A model generated the notes under the pieces. It had not been told where the DNA came from, did no database searches, and saw only the letters and a list, made by a program, of their open reading frames with translations. Below are positions 38,167 to 48,356 of a DNA stretch of 64,000 bases, piece by piece. The stretch is from Aggregatibacter sp. 2125159857 (lineage in GTDB: Bacteria; Pseudomonadota; Gammaproteobacteria; Enterobacterales; Pasteurellaceae), in the NCBI RefSeq assembly GCF_017798005.1, contig NZ_CP072548.1:1860001-1924000 (forward strand), read 5' to 3'. How positions within the stretch are numbered: the first letter of the stretch is position 1; each line of letters starts with the position of its first letter. Made by a program: the position numbers and the translations under genes.

Positions 38167-38226
38167 ATGATGCAATATGCGTTTTGTCGTTCTGTGCCGG
38201 TAAATGGCGGAGAACGTTATGAGTAA
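38167..38226 (+). CDS. Possible 19-codon upstream open frame overlapping thiD
   Basis: ATGATG with AAAAAAGGAACA upstream opens a frame encoding MMQYAFCRSVPVNGGERYE. It stops at TAA within ATGAGTAA, overlapping the thiD ATG (38219). It lies after the riboswitch. It could couple thiD translation to the riboswitch-exposed ribosome site, or be the remnant of an upstream gene. I find no family for the peptide. Confidence 0.35.
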   Translation: MMQYAFCRSVPVNGGERYE

Positions 38227-39028
38227 AGTCGCGCAGGCGTTGACCATTGCCGGGTCAGATAGCGGCGGTGGTGCCGGCATTCAGGCTGATTTAAAAACCT
38301 TTCAAATGCGTGGCGTGTTTGGTACTTCTGTGATTACGGCCGTCACGGCGCAAAACACCTTAGGCGTCTTTGATATTCACGCCATTCCTCTTCAAACCAT
38401 TCAAAGCCAGCTGAAAGCGATTGCTGATGATTTCACGATTAGCGCCTTTAAAATCGGTATGTTAGGCACAGCAGAGATTATCGAATGTGTCGCTGAGGCA
38501 TTAAAGCAGTATCACTTCGGCACGTTGGTGTTAGATCCTGTCATGATCGCCAAAGGCGGTGCGCCATTGTTGCAACAAAGTGCGGTCGATTTTTTGAATA
38601 CATTTTTATTGCCGTTAGCAGATGTGATTACGCCGAACTTGCCGGAAGCCAAGGCACTGACAGGCGTGGAGGTCATTGACGATCAAACGGCGCAAAAAGC
38701 AGCACAAATTTTACAGGAACGTGGTGTGAAAACCGTAGTGATTAAAGGCGGGCATAGCGCGCATTCGCAAAGTGCGGTATGCCGCGATTGGGTTTTTACC
38801 CCTGACGCTCAATTTACTTTAGAAAGCCCACGTTATGCGACAGCGCAAACCCATGGTACGGGTTGCACGTTCTCCGCTTGTATGACGGCGGAGCTTGCCA
38901 AAGGCGTTTCCGTCGAACAGGCAATTAAAACCGCAAAAGACTACATTACTGCGGCAATTAGCCATCCGTTAAATATCGGCCATGGACATGGGCCGACCAA
39001 TCATTGGGCTTATCAAAATAAAATGTAA
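38219..39028 (+). CDS. thiD: Hydroxymethylpyrimidine (phosphate) kinase
   Basis: This 269-residue ribokinase-fold enzyme phosphorylates HMP and HMP-P for thiamine synthesis. ALTIAGSDSGGGAGIQADLKTF at the N-terminus, LDPVMIAKGGAPLL, VVIKGGH and THGTGCTFSACMTAELAKG with the catalytic Cys/Asp region fit ThiD. The start at 38219 has GGCGGAGAACGTT upstream. The frame is open five codons earlier. It is the first gene after the TPP riboswitch and precedes the thiamine transporter, suggesting salvage of HMP as well as thiamine. Confidence 0.95.
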   Translation: MSKVAQALTIAGSDSGGGAGIQADLKTFQMRGVFGTSVITAVTAQNTLGVFDIHAIPLQTIQSQLKAIADDFTISAFKIGMLGTAEIIECVAEALKQYHFGTLVLDPVMIAKGGAPLLQQSAVDFLNTFLLPLADVITPNLPEAKALTGVEVIDDQTAQKAAQILQERGVKTVVIKGGHSAHSQSAVCRDWVFTPDAQFTLESPRYATAQTHGTGCTFSACMTAELAKGVSVEQAIKTAKDYITAAISHPLNIGHGHGPTNHWAYQNKM

Positions 39029-39049
39029 TTTAGACTGAGGAACAGACAC

Positions 39050-40054
39050 ATGAAAAAAACAACGTTAATTTTGACCGCACTTTCTTTATACACCGGTATG
39101 GCATTGGCGAATCATTATGAAGAAACCGTGAATATTTATACTTACGATTCTTTTACGTCTGATTGGGGCGCCGGCCCGAAAGTAAAACAAGCATTTGAAC
39201 AGCAATTCCCACTTTGCAAAGTGAATTATATGCCATTTGAAAGCGGCGGCACGTTGTTTAACCGCGTGCGTCTGGAAGGGCATAAAACCAAAGCGGATAT
39301 CGTTTTAGGCTTGGATAATTTTGTGTTGGATGAAGCGAAAAAAAGCCAATTATTTGATTCAAATAGCATCGACTTAAGCCAGCTTTCTTTACCAAATCAA
39401 TGGACGGATAACACGTTCTTGCCTTACGATTTCGGTACTTACGCCTTTGTGTATGACAAAAATAAAGTGAAAAATCCGCCGAAAAGCCTGAAAGAATTGG
39501 TAGAGCGGGAAGATTTACGAGTGATCTATCAAGATCCGCGCACCAGCAGCGTGGGACGTGGTTTGTTAGTGTGGATGAATACGGTTTATTCAGCAGACCA
39601 AGTGGCACAAGCCTGGCAACAACTTGCCAAACACACAGTTACAGTGGGCAAGGGCTGGTCTGACACTTACGGCGCATTCCTGAAAGGGGAGGCGGATGTC
39701 GTATTAAGTTACACCACTTCGCCGTTATATCACCAATTATTTGAAAATAAAGAGAATTATGCGGCAACCACGTTTGCTGAAGGCAATGTGATGCAAGTGG
39801 AATTGGCTGCGCGAATCGCGGAGCATAAAAATCAATGTGCTGATCACTTCATGGATTTTTTGGTGACACAGGAAGCGCAAAAACAGATTGTCACGGCAAA
39901 CGTGATGTTCCCGGTGATCCAAGCGCCGGTTGAACCGCACTTTGATGCCCTAAAAGAAAATGTGTTGAAGCAGTCTTTCTTGAATACCTCCAATGTTAGC
40001 CCGGAAATGTTGCGGAGTTGGATTCATCAATGGCAAACCACATTAACTAAATAA
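39050..40054 (+). CDS. thiB: Thiamine ABC transporter, periplasmic binding protein
   Basis: This 334-residue binding protein (TbpA) has a signal peptide MKKTTLILTALSLYTGMALA. The mature part begins with ETVNIYTYDSFTSDWGAGPK, a sulfate/iron-type periplasmic fold. DPRTSSVGRGLLVWMNTVY and GWSDTYGAFLKGEADVVLSYTTSP are typical thiamine/TPP-binding segments. It works with ThiP and ThiQ. The ATG has GAGGA upstream. An uptake signal lies within the signal-peptide codons. Confidence 0.95.
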   Translation: MKKTTLILTALSLYTGMALANHYEETVNIYTYDSFTSDWGAGPKVKQAFEQQFPLCKVNYMPFESGGTLFNRVRLEGHKTKADIVLGLDNFVLDEAKKSQLFDSNSIDLSQLSLPNQWTDNTFLPYDFGTYAFVYDKNKVKNPPKSLKELVEREDLRVIYQDPRTSSVGRGLLVWMNTVYSADQVAQAWQQLAKHTVTVGKGWSDTYGAFLKGEADVVLSYTTSPLYHQLFENKENYAATTFAEGNVMQVELAARIAEHKNQCADHFMDFLVTQEAQKQIVTANVMFPVIQAPVEPHFDALKENVLKQSFLNTSNVSPEMLRSWIHQWQTTLTK

Positions 40055-40062
40055 TTTGAACG

Positions 40063-41706
40063 ATGTTTTGGTTGTCTCGTTCATTGTTTACCCGCTTATT
40101 TTTTTCTAGCCCGCAATTCCGCCCGCGTCATTATGTGGGCGGAGTTAGCGTTATTTTGCTTATTTCGTTGCTTTATGGCTTTGCCATGCGTGCCGTGTTG
40201 GCGCAGGGCACTGAATTTCAGTGGCAACAGTTCTTTGCCGATCGCTATTTGCATCATGTTATTGCTTTTAGCTTTGGGCAAGCGTTGCTTTCTGCGTTGT
40301 TATCCCTGTTCTTCGGCGTGCTACTCGCTCGCGCTTTTTATTATGTGGAATTTGTCGGCAAAGCCTTTTTGCTGAAAATCATGTCGCTGACTTTTGTGTT
40401 GCCGGTGTTGGTGGCGATTTTCGGCTTAATTGGCATTTATGGCGCCTCCGGTTGGATTGCACAACTCTTGCATTTTTTTGACCGCACTTGGACGGGCAGC
40501 ATTTACGGCTTGTCGGGGATTTTAATTGCGCATCTTTTCTTTAACATCCCGCTGGCAACCAAACTGTTTTTACAAAGTTTGGAAAGCATTCCTTATGAAC
40601 AGCATCAGCTGGCAGCTCAACTGAATATTCGTGGTTGGCGTTTTGTGCGATTGGTGGAATGGTATGCACTGCGTCGGCAGATGTTGCCGACTTTCAGCTT
40701 GATTTTCATGCTCTGTTTTACCAGTTTTACGGTGGTGCTTACCTTAGGTGGTGGGCCGCAATATACCACGCTAGAAACGGCGATTTATCAGGCGATTTTA
40801 TTTGAATTTGATTTGCCGAAAGCAGCTGTGTTTGCCTTATTGCAGTTTGTGTTTTGTTTGTTGCTATTTACGTTTAGCAGTCTGTTCAATAACGCTTCAC
40901 AAACCACGTTAAGCAGCCCATATCGTTGGCTGAGCCCATCGAAAAGTGCGGTCAAATTTTTCCATGTTTTTTTACTCGGCGTTTTTGTGTGTTTTATGTT
41001 GTCACCGTTGTTAAATATTTTGTTTAGCGCACTGACATCAGGCAAATGGCTGACAGCGTGGCACAATCCGCAACTGTGGAAAGCCTTAACCTACTCGTTA
41101 ACTATTGCGCCTGCGTCCGCTTTGCTGGCATTGCTCATGGCGGTGGCATTGTTGTTATTATCACGCCGTTTGCAATGGCTCTATTATGTAAAAACAGCGC
41201 AATTTATTCTCAATGCCGGCATGGTGATCTTGGCAATTCCCATTTTGGTATTGGCGATGGGGTTATTTTTATTGTTGCGTGACGTGGATTTTACCAATGC
41301 CCATTTATTTGCCATTGTCGTTGCGTGTAACGCCTTGAGTGCCATGCCTTTCGTGCTGCGCATTTTGACTGAGCCATTCAACAACAATATGTTGTATTAC
41401 GAACGCTTGTGTAATTCCCTTGGCATTGTTGGCTGGCAACGTTTTCGTCTGATTGAATGGCATGCACTTCGTACACCGATAAACTATGCGCTTGCCTTGG
41501 CATTTGCCCTTTCCTTAGGGGATTTCACGGCGATTGCGTTGTTCGGTAACCAAGAATTTACTTCGTTGCCGCATTTGTTATATCAACAATTAGGCAGTTA
41601 TCGTCACCAAGAGGCCGCTGTCACTGCCGGTATTTTGCTGTTATTATGCGGCGCTATTTTCGCCTTAATTGAACATCAAAAGGAACAACATGATTCGCTT
41701 AGATAA
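40063..41706 (+). CDS. thiP: Thiamine ABC transporter permease
   Basis: This 547-residue permease has two fused BPD-type halves (about residues 25-275 and 300-540), about twelve membrane helices in total. EAA-type loops are recognisable at [22 protein letters not shown] and [21 protein letters not shown]. It forms the inner-membrane channel with ThiQ dimers. It starts 8 bases after thiB with a weak ribosome site and overlaps thiQ by 17 bases. Confidence 0.95.
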   Translation: MFWLSRSLFTRLFFSSPQFRPRHYVGGVSVILLISLLYGFAMRAVLAQGTEFQWQQFFADRYLHHVIAFSFGQALLSALLSLFFGVLLARAFYYVEFVGKAFLLKIMSLTFVLPVLVAIFGLIGIYGASGWIAQLLHFFDRTWTGSIYGLSGILIAHLFFNIPLATKLFLQSLESIPYEQHQLAAQLNIRGWRFVRLVEWYALRRQMLPTFSLIFMLCFTSFTVVLTLGGGPQYTTLETAIYQAILFEFDLPKAAVFALLQFVFCLLLFTFSSLFNNASQTTLSSPYRWLSPSKSAVKFFHVFLLGVFVCFMLSPLLNILFSALTSGKWLTAWHNPQLWKALTYSLTIAPASALLALLMAVALLLLSRRLQWLYYVKTAQFILNAGMVILAIPILVLAMGLFLLLRDVDFTNAHLFAIVVACNALSAMPFVLRILTEPFNNNMLYYERLCNSLGIVGWQRFRLIEWHALRTPINYALALAFALSLGDFTAIALFGNQEFTSLPHLLYQQLGSYRHQEAAVTAGILLLLCGAIFALIEHQKEQHDSLR

Positions 41707-42337
41707 CGTATTTTTAGCTGATGATGCACTGCCGATGAGGTTTGATTTGCAAGTGGCGGCAGGGGAGCGTATTGCCATTGTTGGGCCAAGCGGTGCGGGT
41801 AAAAGTACGTTGTTAAATTTAATTGCCGGTTTTGTGTTGCCGACACAAGGCAAGATTTGGTTAAACGGTGAAAACCATACCTGTAGTGCGCCGTATGAGC
41901 GGCCTGTGTCCATGTTGTTTCAAGAGAATAATTTATTTCCGCATTTAAGCGTGCAACAAAATTTGGCATTGGGGTTAAAAACAAGCTTAAAATTGACCGC
42001 ACTTGAGCAAGATCAGATCGAACGGGTTGCTGATGCGGTAGGATTAACATCCTTTTTATCCCGTTTGCCGAACAGTTTGTCGGGCGGACAAAAACAACGG
42101 GTCGCATTAGCGCGTTGTTTATTGCGCGACAAACCGATTTTATTGTTGGACGAACCGTTTTCTGCGCTCGATCCGGAATTGAGACTGGAAATGCTCAATT
42201 TGATTGATGAACTTTGCCACAGTAAAAACCTAACATTGTTGCTTGTGACCCATCAACCGTCAGAGCTGTCGGGCAAAGTGGATCGTATGCTTCGTATTGA
42301 AAATGGTCGGATAAGCCAGCAAGAAAAATGCGCTTAA
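41690..42337 (+). CDS. thiQ: Thiamine ABC transporter ATPase
   Basis: This 215-residue ABC ATPase has Walker [13 protein letters not shown], the Q loop at [12 protein letters not shown], signature [16 protein letters not shown] and Walker [15 protein letters not shown]. The H-loop is LLVTHQPSE. The ATG at 41690 has AAAGGAACA upstream; a start seven codons earlier is less likely. It overlaps the end of thiP, so translation is coupled. Confidence 0.95.
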   Translation: MIRLDNVFLADDALPMRFDLQVAAGERIAIVGPSGAGKSTLLNLIAGFVLPTQGKIWLNGENHTCSAPYERPVSMLFQENNLFPHLSVQQNLALGLKTSLKLTALEQDQIERVADAVGLTSFLSRLPNSLSGGQKQRVALARCLLRDKPILLLDEPFSALDPELRLEMLNLIDELCHSKNLTLLLVTHQPSELSGKVDRMLRIENGRISQQEKCA

Positions 42338-42382
42338 AATGCACCGCACTTTTTATTTACTTTGTTTTACTTAAGGAGACCT

Positions 42383-43387
42383 ATGTCAACCAGTACCTTA
42401 CAAATTTACTCCATCACACCGCATCCAACCGCAGAATATTGGTCGGTGTGCAAAGTAGAAGCCCTATTTGAAACCCCATTTTTAGATTTGGTTTATCGTG
42501 CGGCACAAGTTCATCGCAAAAATTTCAATCCACGTGCGATTCAGCTTTCTACCTTAATGTCGATTAAAACCGGCGGTTGTCCGGAGGATTGTGGTTATTG
42601 CCCGCAATCGGCGCGTTACCATACAGGCGTCCAAAATCAAGAATTATTAAACGTGGAAGACATAGTGGCGAAAGCCAAAATCGCGAAGGCGCGTGGGGCA
42701 GGTCGTTTTTGCATGGGCGCCGCATGGCGTGGACCAAAACCGAAAGACATCGCGAAAGTAACAGAAATTATCAAAGCGGTGAAATCTCTCGGTATGGAAA
42801 CGTGTGGGACTTTTGGCTTATTGCAAGATGGCATGGCGGAAGAATTAAAAGACGCGGGCTTGGATTACTACAACCACAACTTAGACACTGCACCGGAACA
42901 TTACAGCGAAGTGATTGGTACACGCCGTTTTGACGATCGTATCAGCACCTTAGGTAAAGTACGCAAAGCCGGCTTAAAAGTGTGTTGCGGCGGGATTGTG
43001 GGCATGAATGAAACCCGCAAAGAACGCGCAGGACTCATTGCCAGCTTGGCGAATTTGGATCCGCAACCGGAATCCGTGCCAATCAACCAATTAGTCAAAA
43101 TTGAAGGTACACCGCTTGCCGATGCAGAAGATTTGGACTGGACAGAATTTGTACGCACCATTGCCGTAGCACGCATTACCATGCCAAACAGTTACGTCCG
43201 CCTATCTGCCGGCCGCCAAGGCATGAGTGAAGAAATGCAAGCAATGTGTTTCATGGCGGGGGCTAACTCCATTTTCTACGGCGACAAACTGCTTGTGACA
43301 GGTAACCCGGAAGAAGACGGCGACCGTTTATTGATGGAAAAACTCGATTTAGAGCCGGAGACGGAAGAGAACAAGCGTTTACGTTAA
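42383..43387 (+). CDS. bioB: Biotin synthase
   Basis: This 334-residue radical-SAM enzyme inserts sulfur into dethiobiotin. The SAM cluster motif [10 protein letters not shown] (CxxxCxxC) is intact. The [2Fe-2S] ligands lie in [18 protein letters not shown] and [12 protein letters not shown], with the Arg ligand in the [13 protein letters not shown] region. The start at 42383 has TTAAGGAGACCT. It is 45 bases after thiQ. The thiBPQ-bioB order matches HI1019-HI1022. No other bio gene is present. Confidence 0.97.
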   Translation: MSTSTLQIYSITPHPTAEYWSVCKVEALFETPFLDLVYRAAQVHRKNFNPRAIQLSTLMSIKTGGCPEDCGYCPQSARYHTGVQNQELLNVEDIVAKAKIAKARGAGRFCMGAAWRGPKPKDIAKVTEIIKAVKSLGMETCGTFGLLQDGMAEELKDAGLDYYNHNLDTAPEHYSEVIGTRRFDDRISTLGKVRKAGLKVCCGGIVGMNETRKERAGLIASLANLDPQPESVPINQLVKIEGTPLADAEDLDWTEFVRTIAVARITMPNSYVRLSAGRQGMSEEMQAMCFMAGANSIFYGDKLLVTGNPEEDGDRLLMEKLDLEPETEENKRLR

Positions 43388-43574
43388 TGACTCGCAGAGA
43401 TTTAACGCATACCATGCAATCTGCAATATATGATTAAATCAAACATAAAAACAGGTAATTTGTTTAGGTTTATTATGTATCGCAAAAAATAGGACGATTA
43501 CTCGCCCTGTGGTGTTGATAGAGATTAATAAATGCATTTGACTTTGTTTTAGGTGGTATATAGGGTAGTGCACA
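43388..43574. other. bioB downstream region with nothing recognised
   Basis: There is no open frame, clear terminator or known RNA here. It is AT-rich and holds a TTGACT/TATA-like segment (43538-43564) that might serve the tRNA-like element after it. Confidence 0.4.
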
Positions 43575-43653
43575 GTAATGCGTTGTGTAGACTAATGGTA
43601 AGTCAGCGAGCAATCGCGGTATTGTGGGTTCAACTCCCACCACAGCGCGTTAC
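43575..43653 (+). ncRNA. tRNA-like RNA lacking a normal anticodon arm
   Basis: A 13-bp closing stem (GTAATGCGTTGTG, 43575-43587, with CACAGCGCGTTAC, 43641-43653, including two G-U pairs) encloses four tRNA-like parts. These are TA (positions 8-9 of tRNA), a D-like arm GAC-TAATGGTAA-GTC and a 4-bp hairpin GCGA-GCAA-TCGC with a GNRA tetraloop in the anticodon-arm place. The last is a canonical T arm GTGGG-TTCAACT-CCCAC. There is no CCA. TTGACT at 43538-43543 lies upstream. It could be a decayed tRNA, a phage-derived tRNA-like gene or a distinct small RNA. Confidence 0.5.
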
Positions 43654-43698
43654 AACCTTTGTTTCAATATAATTTTGTCAATCGCCTTTTCTTCGATT

Positions 43699-43721
43699 TC
43701 GTGCAACAAGTTGCACGCTAC
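43699..43721 (-). repeat. Solitary half of element A
   Basis: TCGTGCAACAAGTTGCACGC followed by TAC is the inverted-partner hairpin that closes the array at 9234-9256 and the repeats at 24667-24689 and 24937-24959. Here it has no mate within 100 bases. Confidence 0.8.
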
Positions 43722-43806
43722 GGTGATTCGGGGGATGCCGTGCAGTAGATTTTTTATCTATCGTTTGGGTTTTTGAGGGAAATAAAATGATGTGGTATAG
43801 CGAAAG

Positions 43807-43883
43807 TGGTGCCCCCAACAGGACTTGAACCTGTGACCAATCGATTATGAGTCGACTGCTCTGACCGACTGAGCTATGGGGGC
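43807..43883 (-). tRNA. tRNA-Ile2 (anticodon CAT, lysidine type)
   Basis: This is a 77-nt tRNA on the minus strand with CCA encoded. The acceptor GCCCCCA pairs with TGGGGGC, and the anticodon arm is TCGACTCATAATCGA. The body resembles E. coli IleX/IleY, not Met tRNA, so C34 should be modified to lysidine by TilS to read AUA. A promoter with TATAAT (43900-43905) and TAGACT (43923-43928), 17 bases apart, lies just upstream. Confidence 0.85.
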
Positions 43884-43949
43884 AGAAAAAGCGTTGCGGA
43901 TTATAGAGAATTTTGTCGTTAAAGTCTAGGATGACAAGATTTTTAGCCG

Positions 43950-44002
43950 AAAAAAGTGCAGTGCGTTTTACAAAACTTTTGAAAAACGCACCGCACTTTT
44001 TA
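43950..44002 (-). terminator. Terminator of typA
   Basis: AAAAGTGCAGTGCGTTTT pairs with AAAACGCACCGCACTTTT with a single mismatch and a short loop. T runs lie on both sides. It sits directly after the typA stop and again uses uptake-signal arms. Confidence 0.8.
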
Positions 44003-44006
44003 GATT

Positions 44007-45869
44007 TTAAACGAATTGATGTGTGCTCGTGCTGGTTGTTGTTCTGTTAGCACGTTTACGATCCATTTCCGTTAATAATTTTTTACGGATGCGGATAGAT
44101 TGCGGGGTAATTTCCACCAATTCGTCATCATCAATAAATTCAATGGCTTGTTCAAGGCTGAATTTAATTGGTGTGGTTAACGCAATCGCATCATCCTTAC
44201 CGGAAGCACGCATGTTGGTGAGTTTTTTCCCTTGTAAGCAGTTCACGGTTAAGTCGTTAGAACGGCTGTGAATACCGATGATTTGACCTTCGTACACTTC
44301 GGCGCCGTGATCGATCATCAGTTTGCCGCGCTCTTGCAAGCCCCATAACGCGTAAGCCAAGGCTTTACCTGTCGCATTGGAAATCAATACACCATTTTTA
44401 CGTTGGCCGATTTCGCCCGGTTTCACATCATCGTAATGACTGAAACTGGAGTAAAGCAATCCGGTACCGGAAGTCATGGTCATGAATTCGTTACGGAAAC
44501 CGATTAAGCCACGGCTTGGGATGACATATTCTAAACGCGTACGTCCTTTACCATCCGGCACCATGTCTTTTACTTCACCTTTGCGGATACCAAGAGCTTC
44601 CATTACCGCGCCTTGGTGTTGCTCTTCAATGTCGATGGTGACTTGTTCAAACGGTTCTTGTTTGTGTCCATCCACTTCTTTAAGGATAACTTTCGGGCGG
44701 GAGACGGCTAATTCGTAGCCTTCGCGGCGCATATTTTCGATTAACACGGATAAATGCAATTCACCACGACCGGAAACACGGAATTCATCCGGGTTTGGGG
44801 TTTCTTCTACGCGCAATGCTACGTTATGCACAAGCTCTTTGTTTAAGCGCTCTAAAATCTGACGAGATGTCACGTATTTCCCTTCTTTACCGCAGAACGG
44901 TGAGGTGTTAACGCAGAAGAACATGGTGACGGTTGGTTCATCAACGCTTAATGCCGGTAAGGCTTCTACGTTGTTGATGTCGCAAATGGTATCGGAAATG
45001 TTGAGCTCGCCAAGGCCGGTAATCGCCACGATGTCGCCTGCGCTGGCAATGTCTTCTTCGTAGCGTTGTAATCCAAGGTGTCCCAATACCTGACCGATTT
45101 TACCGGTACGGGTTTTTCCGAAACTGTCGATGATGGTCACGCTTTGGTTAGGTTTCACCGTACCACGTTTAATACGACCAATACCGATAACGCCCACATA
45201 ATTGTTGTAATCAAGTTGGGAGATTTGCATTTGGAACGGTGCGTCAAGTTCCACTTTTGGTGGTTCAACGTATTTGACGATAGCTTCAAATAAAGGGGTC
45301 ATATCGGCAGCTAACTCGTCGTACTCCAAACCGGCAACGCCATTTAAGGCGGAGGCGTAAATAATCGGGAAGTCTAACTGTTCGTCAGTGGCGCCAAGAT
45401 TGTCGAATAAATCGAACACTTGATCCACCACCCAGTCAGGGCGTGCGCCCGGACGGTCAACTTTGTTGATGACCACGATCGGTTTTAAGCCGTGAGCAAA
45501 GGCTTTTTGCGTCACAAAACGGGTTTGTGGCATAGGGCCATCAAAGGCATCCACCACCAATAATACGGAATCCACCATGGAGAGTACGCGTTCAACTTCA
45601 CCACCGAAGTCTGCGTGTCCCGGAGTATCCACAATATTAATACGGTAGCCGTTCCAATTGATGGCGGTATTTTTTGCCAAGATGGTAATTCCGCGTTCTT
45701 TTTCAATATCGTTAGAGTCCATGACGCGCTCATCGGTATCACCGCTACGGGAGGCTTCCAATGTGCCGGATTGTTGTAATAATTTATCCACTAAAGTTGT
45801 TTTGCCGTGGTCAACGTGGGCAATGATTGCGATATTACGCAGTTTGTTAATGTCTATTTGATCTGTCAT
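44007..45869 (-). CDS. typA: Ribosome-associated GTPase TypA/BipA
   Basis: This 620-residue translational GTPase has G1 [16 protein letters not shown]3 [14 protein letters not shown] and G4 [16 protein letters not shown]-like domains follow, then the C-terminal BipA-specific domain ([22 protein letters not shown]). It acts in late 50S assembly at low temperature and stress. The last 15 residues ([15 protein letters not shown]) are a Thr/Ser-rich tail. It diverges from glnA, as in E. coli. Confidence 0.97.
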   Translation of the reverse strand: MTDQIDINKLRNIAIIAHVDHGKTTLVDKLLQQSGTLEASRSGDTDERVMDSNDIEKERGITILAKNTAINWNGYRINIVDTPGHADFGGEVERVLSMVDSVLLVVDAFDGPMPQTRFVTQKAFAHGLKPIVVINKVDRPGARPDWVVDQVFDLFDNLGATDEQLDFPIIYASALNGVAGLEYDELAADMTPLFEAIVKYVEPPKVELDAPFQMQISQLDYNNYVGVIGIGRIKRGTVKPNQSVTIIDSFGKTRTGKIGQVLGHLGLQRYEEDIASAGDIVAITGLGELNISDTICDINNVEALPALSVDEPTVTMFFCVNTSPFCGKEGKYVTSRQILERLNKELVHNVALRVEETPNPDEFRVSGRGELHLSVLIENMRREGYELAVSRPKVILKEVDGHKQEPFEQVTIDIEEQHQGAVMEALGIRKGEVKDMVPDGKGRTRLEYVIPSRGLIGFRNEFMTMTSGTGLLYSSFSHYDDVKPGEIGQRKNGVLISNATGKALAYALWGLQERGKLMIDHGAEVYEGQIIGIHSRSNDLTVNCLQGKKLTNMRASGKDDAIALTTPIKFSLEQAIEFIDDDELVEITPQSIRIRKKLLTEMDRKRANRTTTSTSTHQFV

Positions 45870-46176
45870 TGAGAATTCTTAAGCCTAAGCTAATAATAAA
45901 AAAATAGGTAATTTTCTGACCGCACTTTTAGTTAGTGCCAAAAATGCGAAAGGCGCAGATTATACAACTTTTTCTGAGGGTCTGCTATGAATAAATGGGA
46001 GAAAATTTGAACAATAAAACGGTGGTTTTATGAAAAATAAAAAAGGCGTTTGATGAAGAAAATTCAAGTGAATGAATCAAATACTTTTATGAAATCAGGC
46101 CAGAATATGCTATTTTTATACGCATTCTTTTTCCCATTTTATCTTAATTAACCCACGTCTTAGAGGATTTACTAGT
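45870..46176. other. typA/glnA divergent intergenic region
   Basis: This is 307 bases with no gene. One uptake signal (ACCGCACTT, 45920-45928) is present. I see no convincing -35/-10 pair and no obvious NtrC or sigma-54 site for glnA. Confidence 0.5.
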
Positions 46177-47586
46177 ATGTCTAACGCGATTGACAATGTG
46201 TTTAAACTCATTGAAGAAAATGACATCAAATTTGTGTTACTTCGTTTTACCGATATTCAAGGCAAAGAACATGGTGTTTCTTTACCTGTGAGTTTGGTTG
46301 ACGAGGATTTATTTGAAGACGGCAAAATGTTTGACGGTTCCTCTGTAGAGGGTTGGAAAGCGATCAATAAAGCCGATATGCTTTTAATGCCGATTGCAGA
46401 AACCGCCGTTGTCGATCCGTTTGCACAGATTCCAACTTTATCCCTCCGTTGTAGCATTTTTGAACCGACCACCATGCAAAGCTATGATCGTGATCCGCGT
46501 TCTATCGCACTTCGTGCAGAAAATTATATGCGTTCCACCGGTGTGGCGGATCAAGTGTTCTTCGGACCGGAACCGGAATTTTTCCTCTTTGATGATGTAC
46601 GTTTCGATGTGTCGATGAACGGCAATTCTTATCAAGTGGATGATGTTGAAGCCGCGTGGAACACCAACAAGCGTTATGAAAACGGCAACAATGCCTATCG
46701 TCCGCTGAAAAAAGGCGGCTATTGCGCGGTGGCGCCGATTGATACGGCACATGATATTCGTTCCGAGATGTGTTTGTTAATGGAAGAAATGGGCTTGGTG
46801 ATTGAAGCGCACCATCACGAAGTCGCCACTGCCGGTCAAAATGAAATTGCGACCAAGTTCAATACGTTAACGTTGAAAGCGGATGAAACCCAAATTTATA
46901 AATACATCGTGCGTAATGTGGCAAAGGAATATGGTAAAACCGCCTGTTTCATGCCAAAACCGATTACCGGTGATAACGGTTCGGGCATGCACTGTAATAT
47001 GTCCTTGAGCAAAGACGGCAAAAATATTTTCCAAGGAGACAAATATGCAGGTCTTTCAGAGACCGCACTTTATTACATCGGCGGTATTATCAAACACGCA
47101 AAAGCGTTAAACGCCTTTACCAACCCAAGCACCAACTCTTATAAACGTTTGGTGCCGGGTTTTGAAGCACCGGTGTTATTGGCGTATTCCGCAAGTAACC
47201 GTTCGGCGTCCATTCGTATTCCTGCCGTAACCAGTCCGAAAGCTATTCGTGTGGAAGCTCGCTTCCCGGATCCGCTTGCCAATCCGTATTTAGCCTTTGC
47301 GGCGTTATTAATGGCTGGCTTAGATGGCGTGGTGAATAAAATTCGTCCGGGCGATGCCATGGACAAAAACCTCTATGATTTGCCACCGGAAGAATTAAAA
47401 GATATTCCTGCTGTCGCAAGTTCATTAGAAGAAGCATTAAACGCCTTAGAAAAGGATTTCGAATTCTTAACACAAGGCAATGTTTTCACAAAAGATTTCA
47501 TTCACGCCTTCATTGGCATAAAACGCAAGGAAGTTGAACGTTTGAACATGACACCACATCCGGTCGAGTTCGAAATGTACTACTAA
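46177..47586 (+). CDS. glnA: Glutamine synthetase type I
   Basis: This 469-residue dodecameric enzyme makes glutamine from glutamate, ammonia and ATP. Metal and substrate motifs include [31 protein letters not shown] and NRSASIRIP. The adenylylation-site Tyr is present in [15 protein letters not shown], so control by GlnE is expected. The C-terminus HPVEFEMYY is canonical. A hairpin with a T-rich tail follows at 47591-47628. Confidence 0.98.
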   Translation: MSNAIDNVFKLIEENDIKFVLLRFTDIQGKEHGVSLPVSLVDEDLFEDGKMFDGSSVEGWKAINKADMLLMPIAETAVVDPFAQIPTLSLRCSIFEPTTMQSYDRDPRSIALRAENYMRSTGVADQVFFGPEPEFFLFDDVRFDVSMNGNSYQVDDVEAAWNTNKRYENGNNAYRPLKKGGYCAVAPIDTAHDIRSEMCLLMEEMGLVIEAHHHEVATAGQNEIATKFNTLTLKADETQIYKYIVRNVAKEYGKTACFMPKPITGDNGSGMHCNMSLSKDGKNIFQGDKYAGLSETALYYIGGIIKHAKALNAFTNPSTNSYKRLVPGFEAPVLLAYSASNRSASIRIPAVTSPKAIRVEARFPDPLANPYLAFAALLMAGLDGVVNKIRPGDAMDKNLYDLPPEELKDIPAVASSLEEALNALEKDFEFLTQGNVFTKDFIHAFIGIKRKEVERLNMTPHPVEFEMYY

Positions 47587-47590
47587 TTTG

Positions 47591-47628
47591 AAAACGCGCC
47601 TTGAATATTTTCGAGGCGTCGTTTTATT
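47591..47628 (+). terminator. Terminator of glnA
   Basis: ACGCGCCTTGAATATTTTCG and AGGCGTCGTTTT form an imperfect hairpin (GCCT with AGGC, ACGC with GTCGT) followed by TTTTATT, four bases after the glnA stop. Confidence 0.6.
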
Positions 47629-47728
47629 CTAACGACAATAACGATTATCGTAACAACATGAAATCGCCACGAATAGGGCGATCTTTTTCACGGAAACGCA
47701 ATATTAAACTCACGTTAAAGGTGTCATT

Positions 47729-48289
47729 ATGTTAAAGAAATACCTTATTTTGACAATGTCATTCTGCTTGGTCGGTTGTGGCCTTTTTTCCTCAAAAGAG
47801 GCACCAATCCCAGCGGAATATGCCGGCGCAGGTTATTATTTGTCAGATGCGGATGCACAACGCTGGGCGTTTGACAGCAAACAGGTTGAGCAATGTATTT
47901 ACCCGAACTTAACACGGATTTTACAACAACATTTTCCGAAAGAAGATGCGTATATTCATTCACAATATGTACTTTTCTATCCGCTTGAAAAAATTATCGG
48001 CGAGAAATATGTCAAAATTATTCAAAGTGATGAAAAATCTATGAATTACGCCATTTATCAATATAAAAAATTCAAATTAGATAAAGTGGATGACTTAGAT
48101 AAAGCGCAATGTAACGTTTTACGCAGAAATGCGTTAGATGATTTGGAAGTGGTTAAAGGACAATATAAAAATGGGATGTTAGAAGAGAAAAAAGCAACCG
48201 AAGAAAATAAATCTTCCGATGGTGTTGCTACAAATCAAAATAAATTCTTTTTTGACATTATTAAATGGGGTTCAGCACTCCTGCTTTAA
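47729..48289 (+). CDS. Small lipoprotein, possibly DUF5358 family
   Basis: This 186-residue protein has a lipoprotein signal peptide with lipobox LVGC (Cys17). The body has two cysteines (about 56 and 127) that could form a disulfide, and [20 protein letters not shown] near the start of the domain. The C-terminus is an odd charged stretch followed by [15 protein letters not shown] recall Pasteurellaceae proteins of this type as DUF5358, but function is unknown. It lies 67 bases before the iron-permease gene on the same strand. No pathway can be assigned. Confidence 0.7.
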   Translation: MLKKYLILTMSFCLVGCGLFSSKEAPIPAEYAGAGYYLSDADAQRWAFDSKQVEQCIYPNLTRILQQHFPKEDAYIHSQYVLFYPLEKIIGEKYVKIIQSDEKSMNYAIYQYKKFKLDKVDDLDKAQCNVLRRNALDDLEVVKGQYKNGMLEEKKATEENKSSDGVATNQNKFFFDIIKWGSALLL

Positions 48290-48356
48290 CGAAAGCCATT
48301 CTCATCGGATAACAAACATGAGAACCTAATTTCCCCAATTTCAATAGGATACACAG

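Noticed and set aside
41676..42107. 143-codon minus-strand frame under thiQ
   Set aside because: It is a shadow of the Walker-motif region of thiQ, with no independent support.
43575..43653. tRNA-Sec (selC)
   Set aside because: The stem is long, but the molecule has no long variable arm, no TCA anticodon and no CCA, and it is about 15-20 bases too short.
43807..43883. Second tRNA-Met
   Set aside because: The CAT anticodon is shared, but the anticodon stem and body resemble Ile2 (IleX type), so lysidine-modified tRNA-Ile is preferred.
46438..46752. Antisense frames under glnA
   Set aside because: They are by-products of codon bias in a highly conserved gene.
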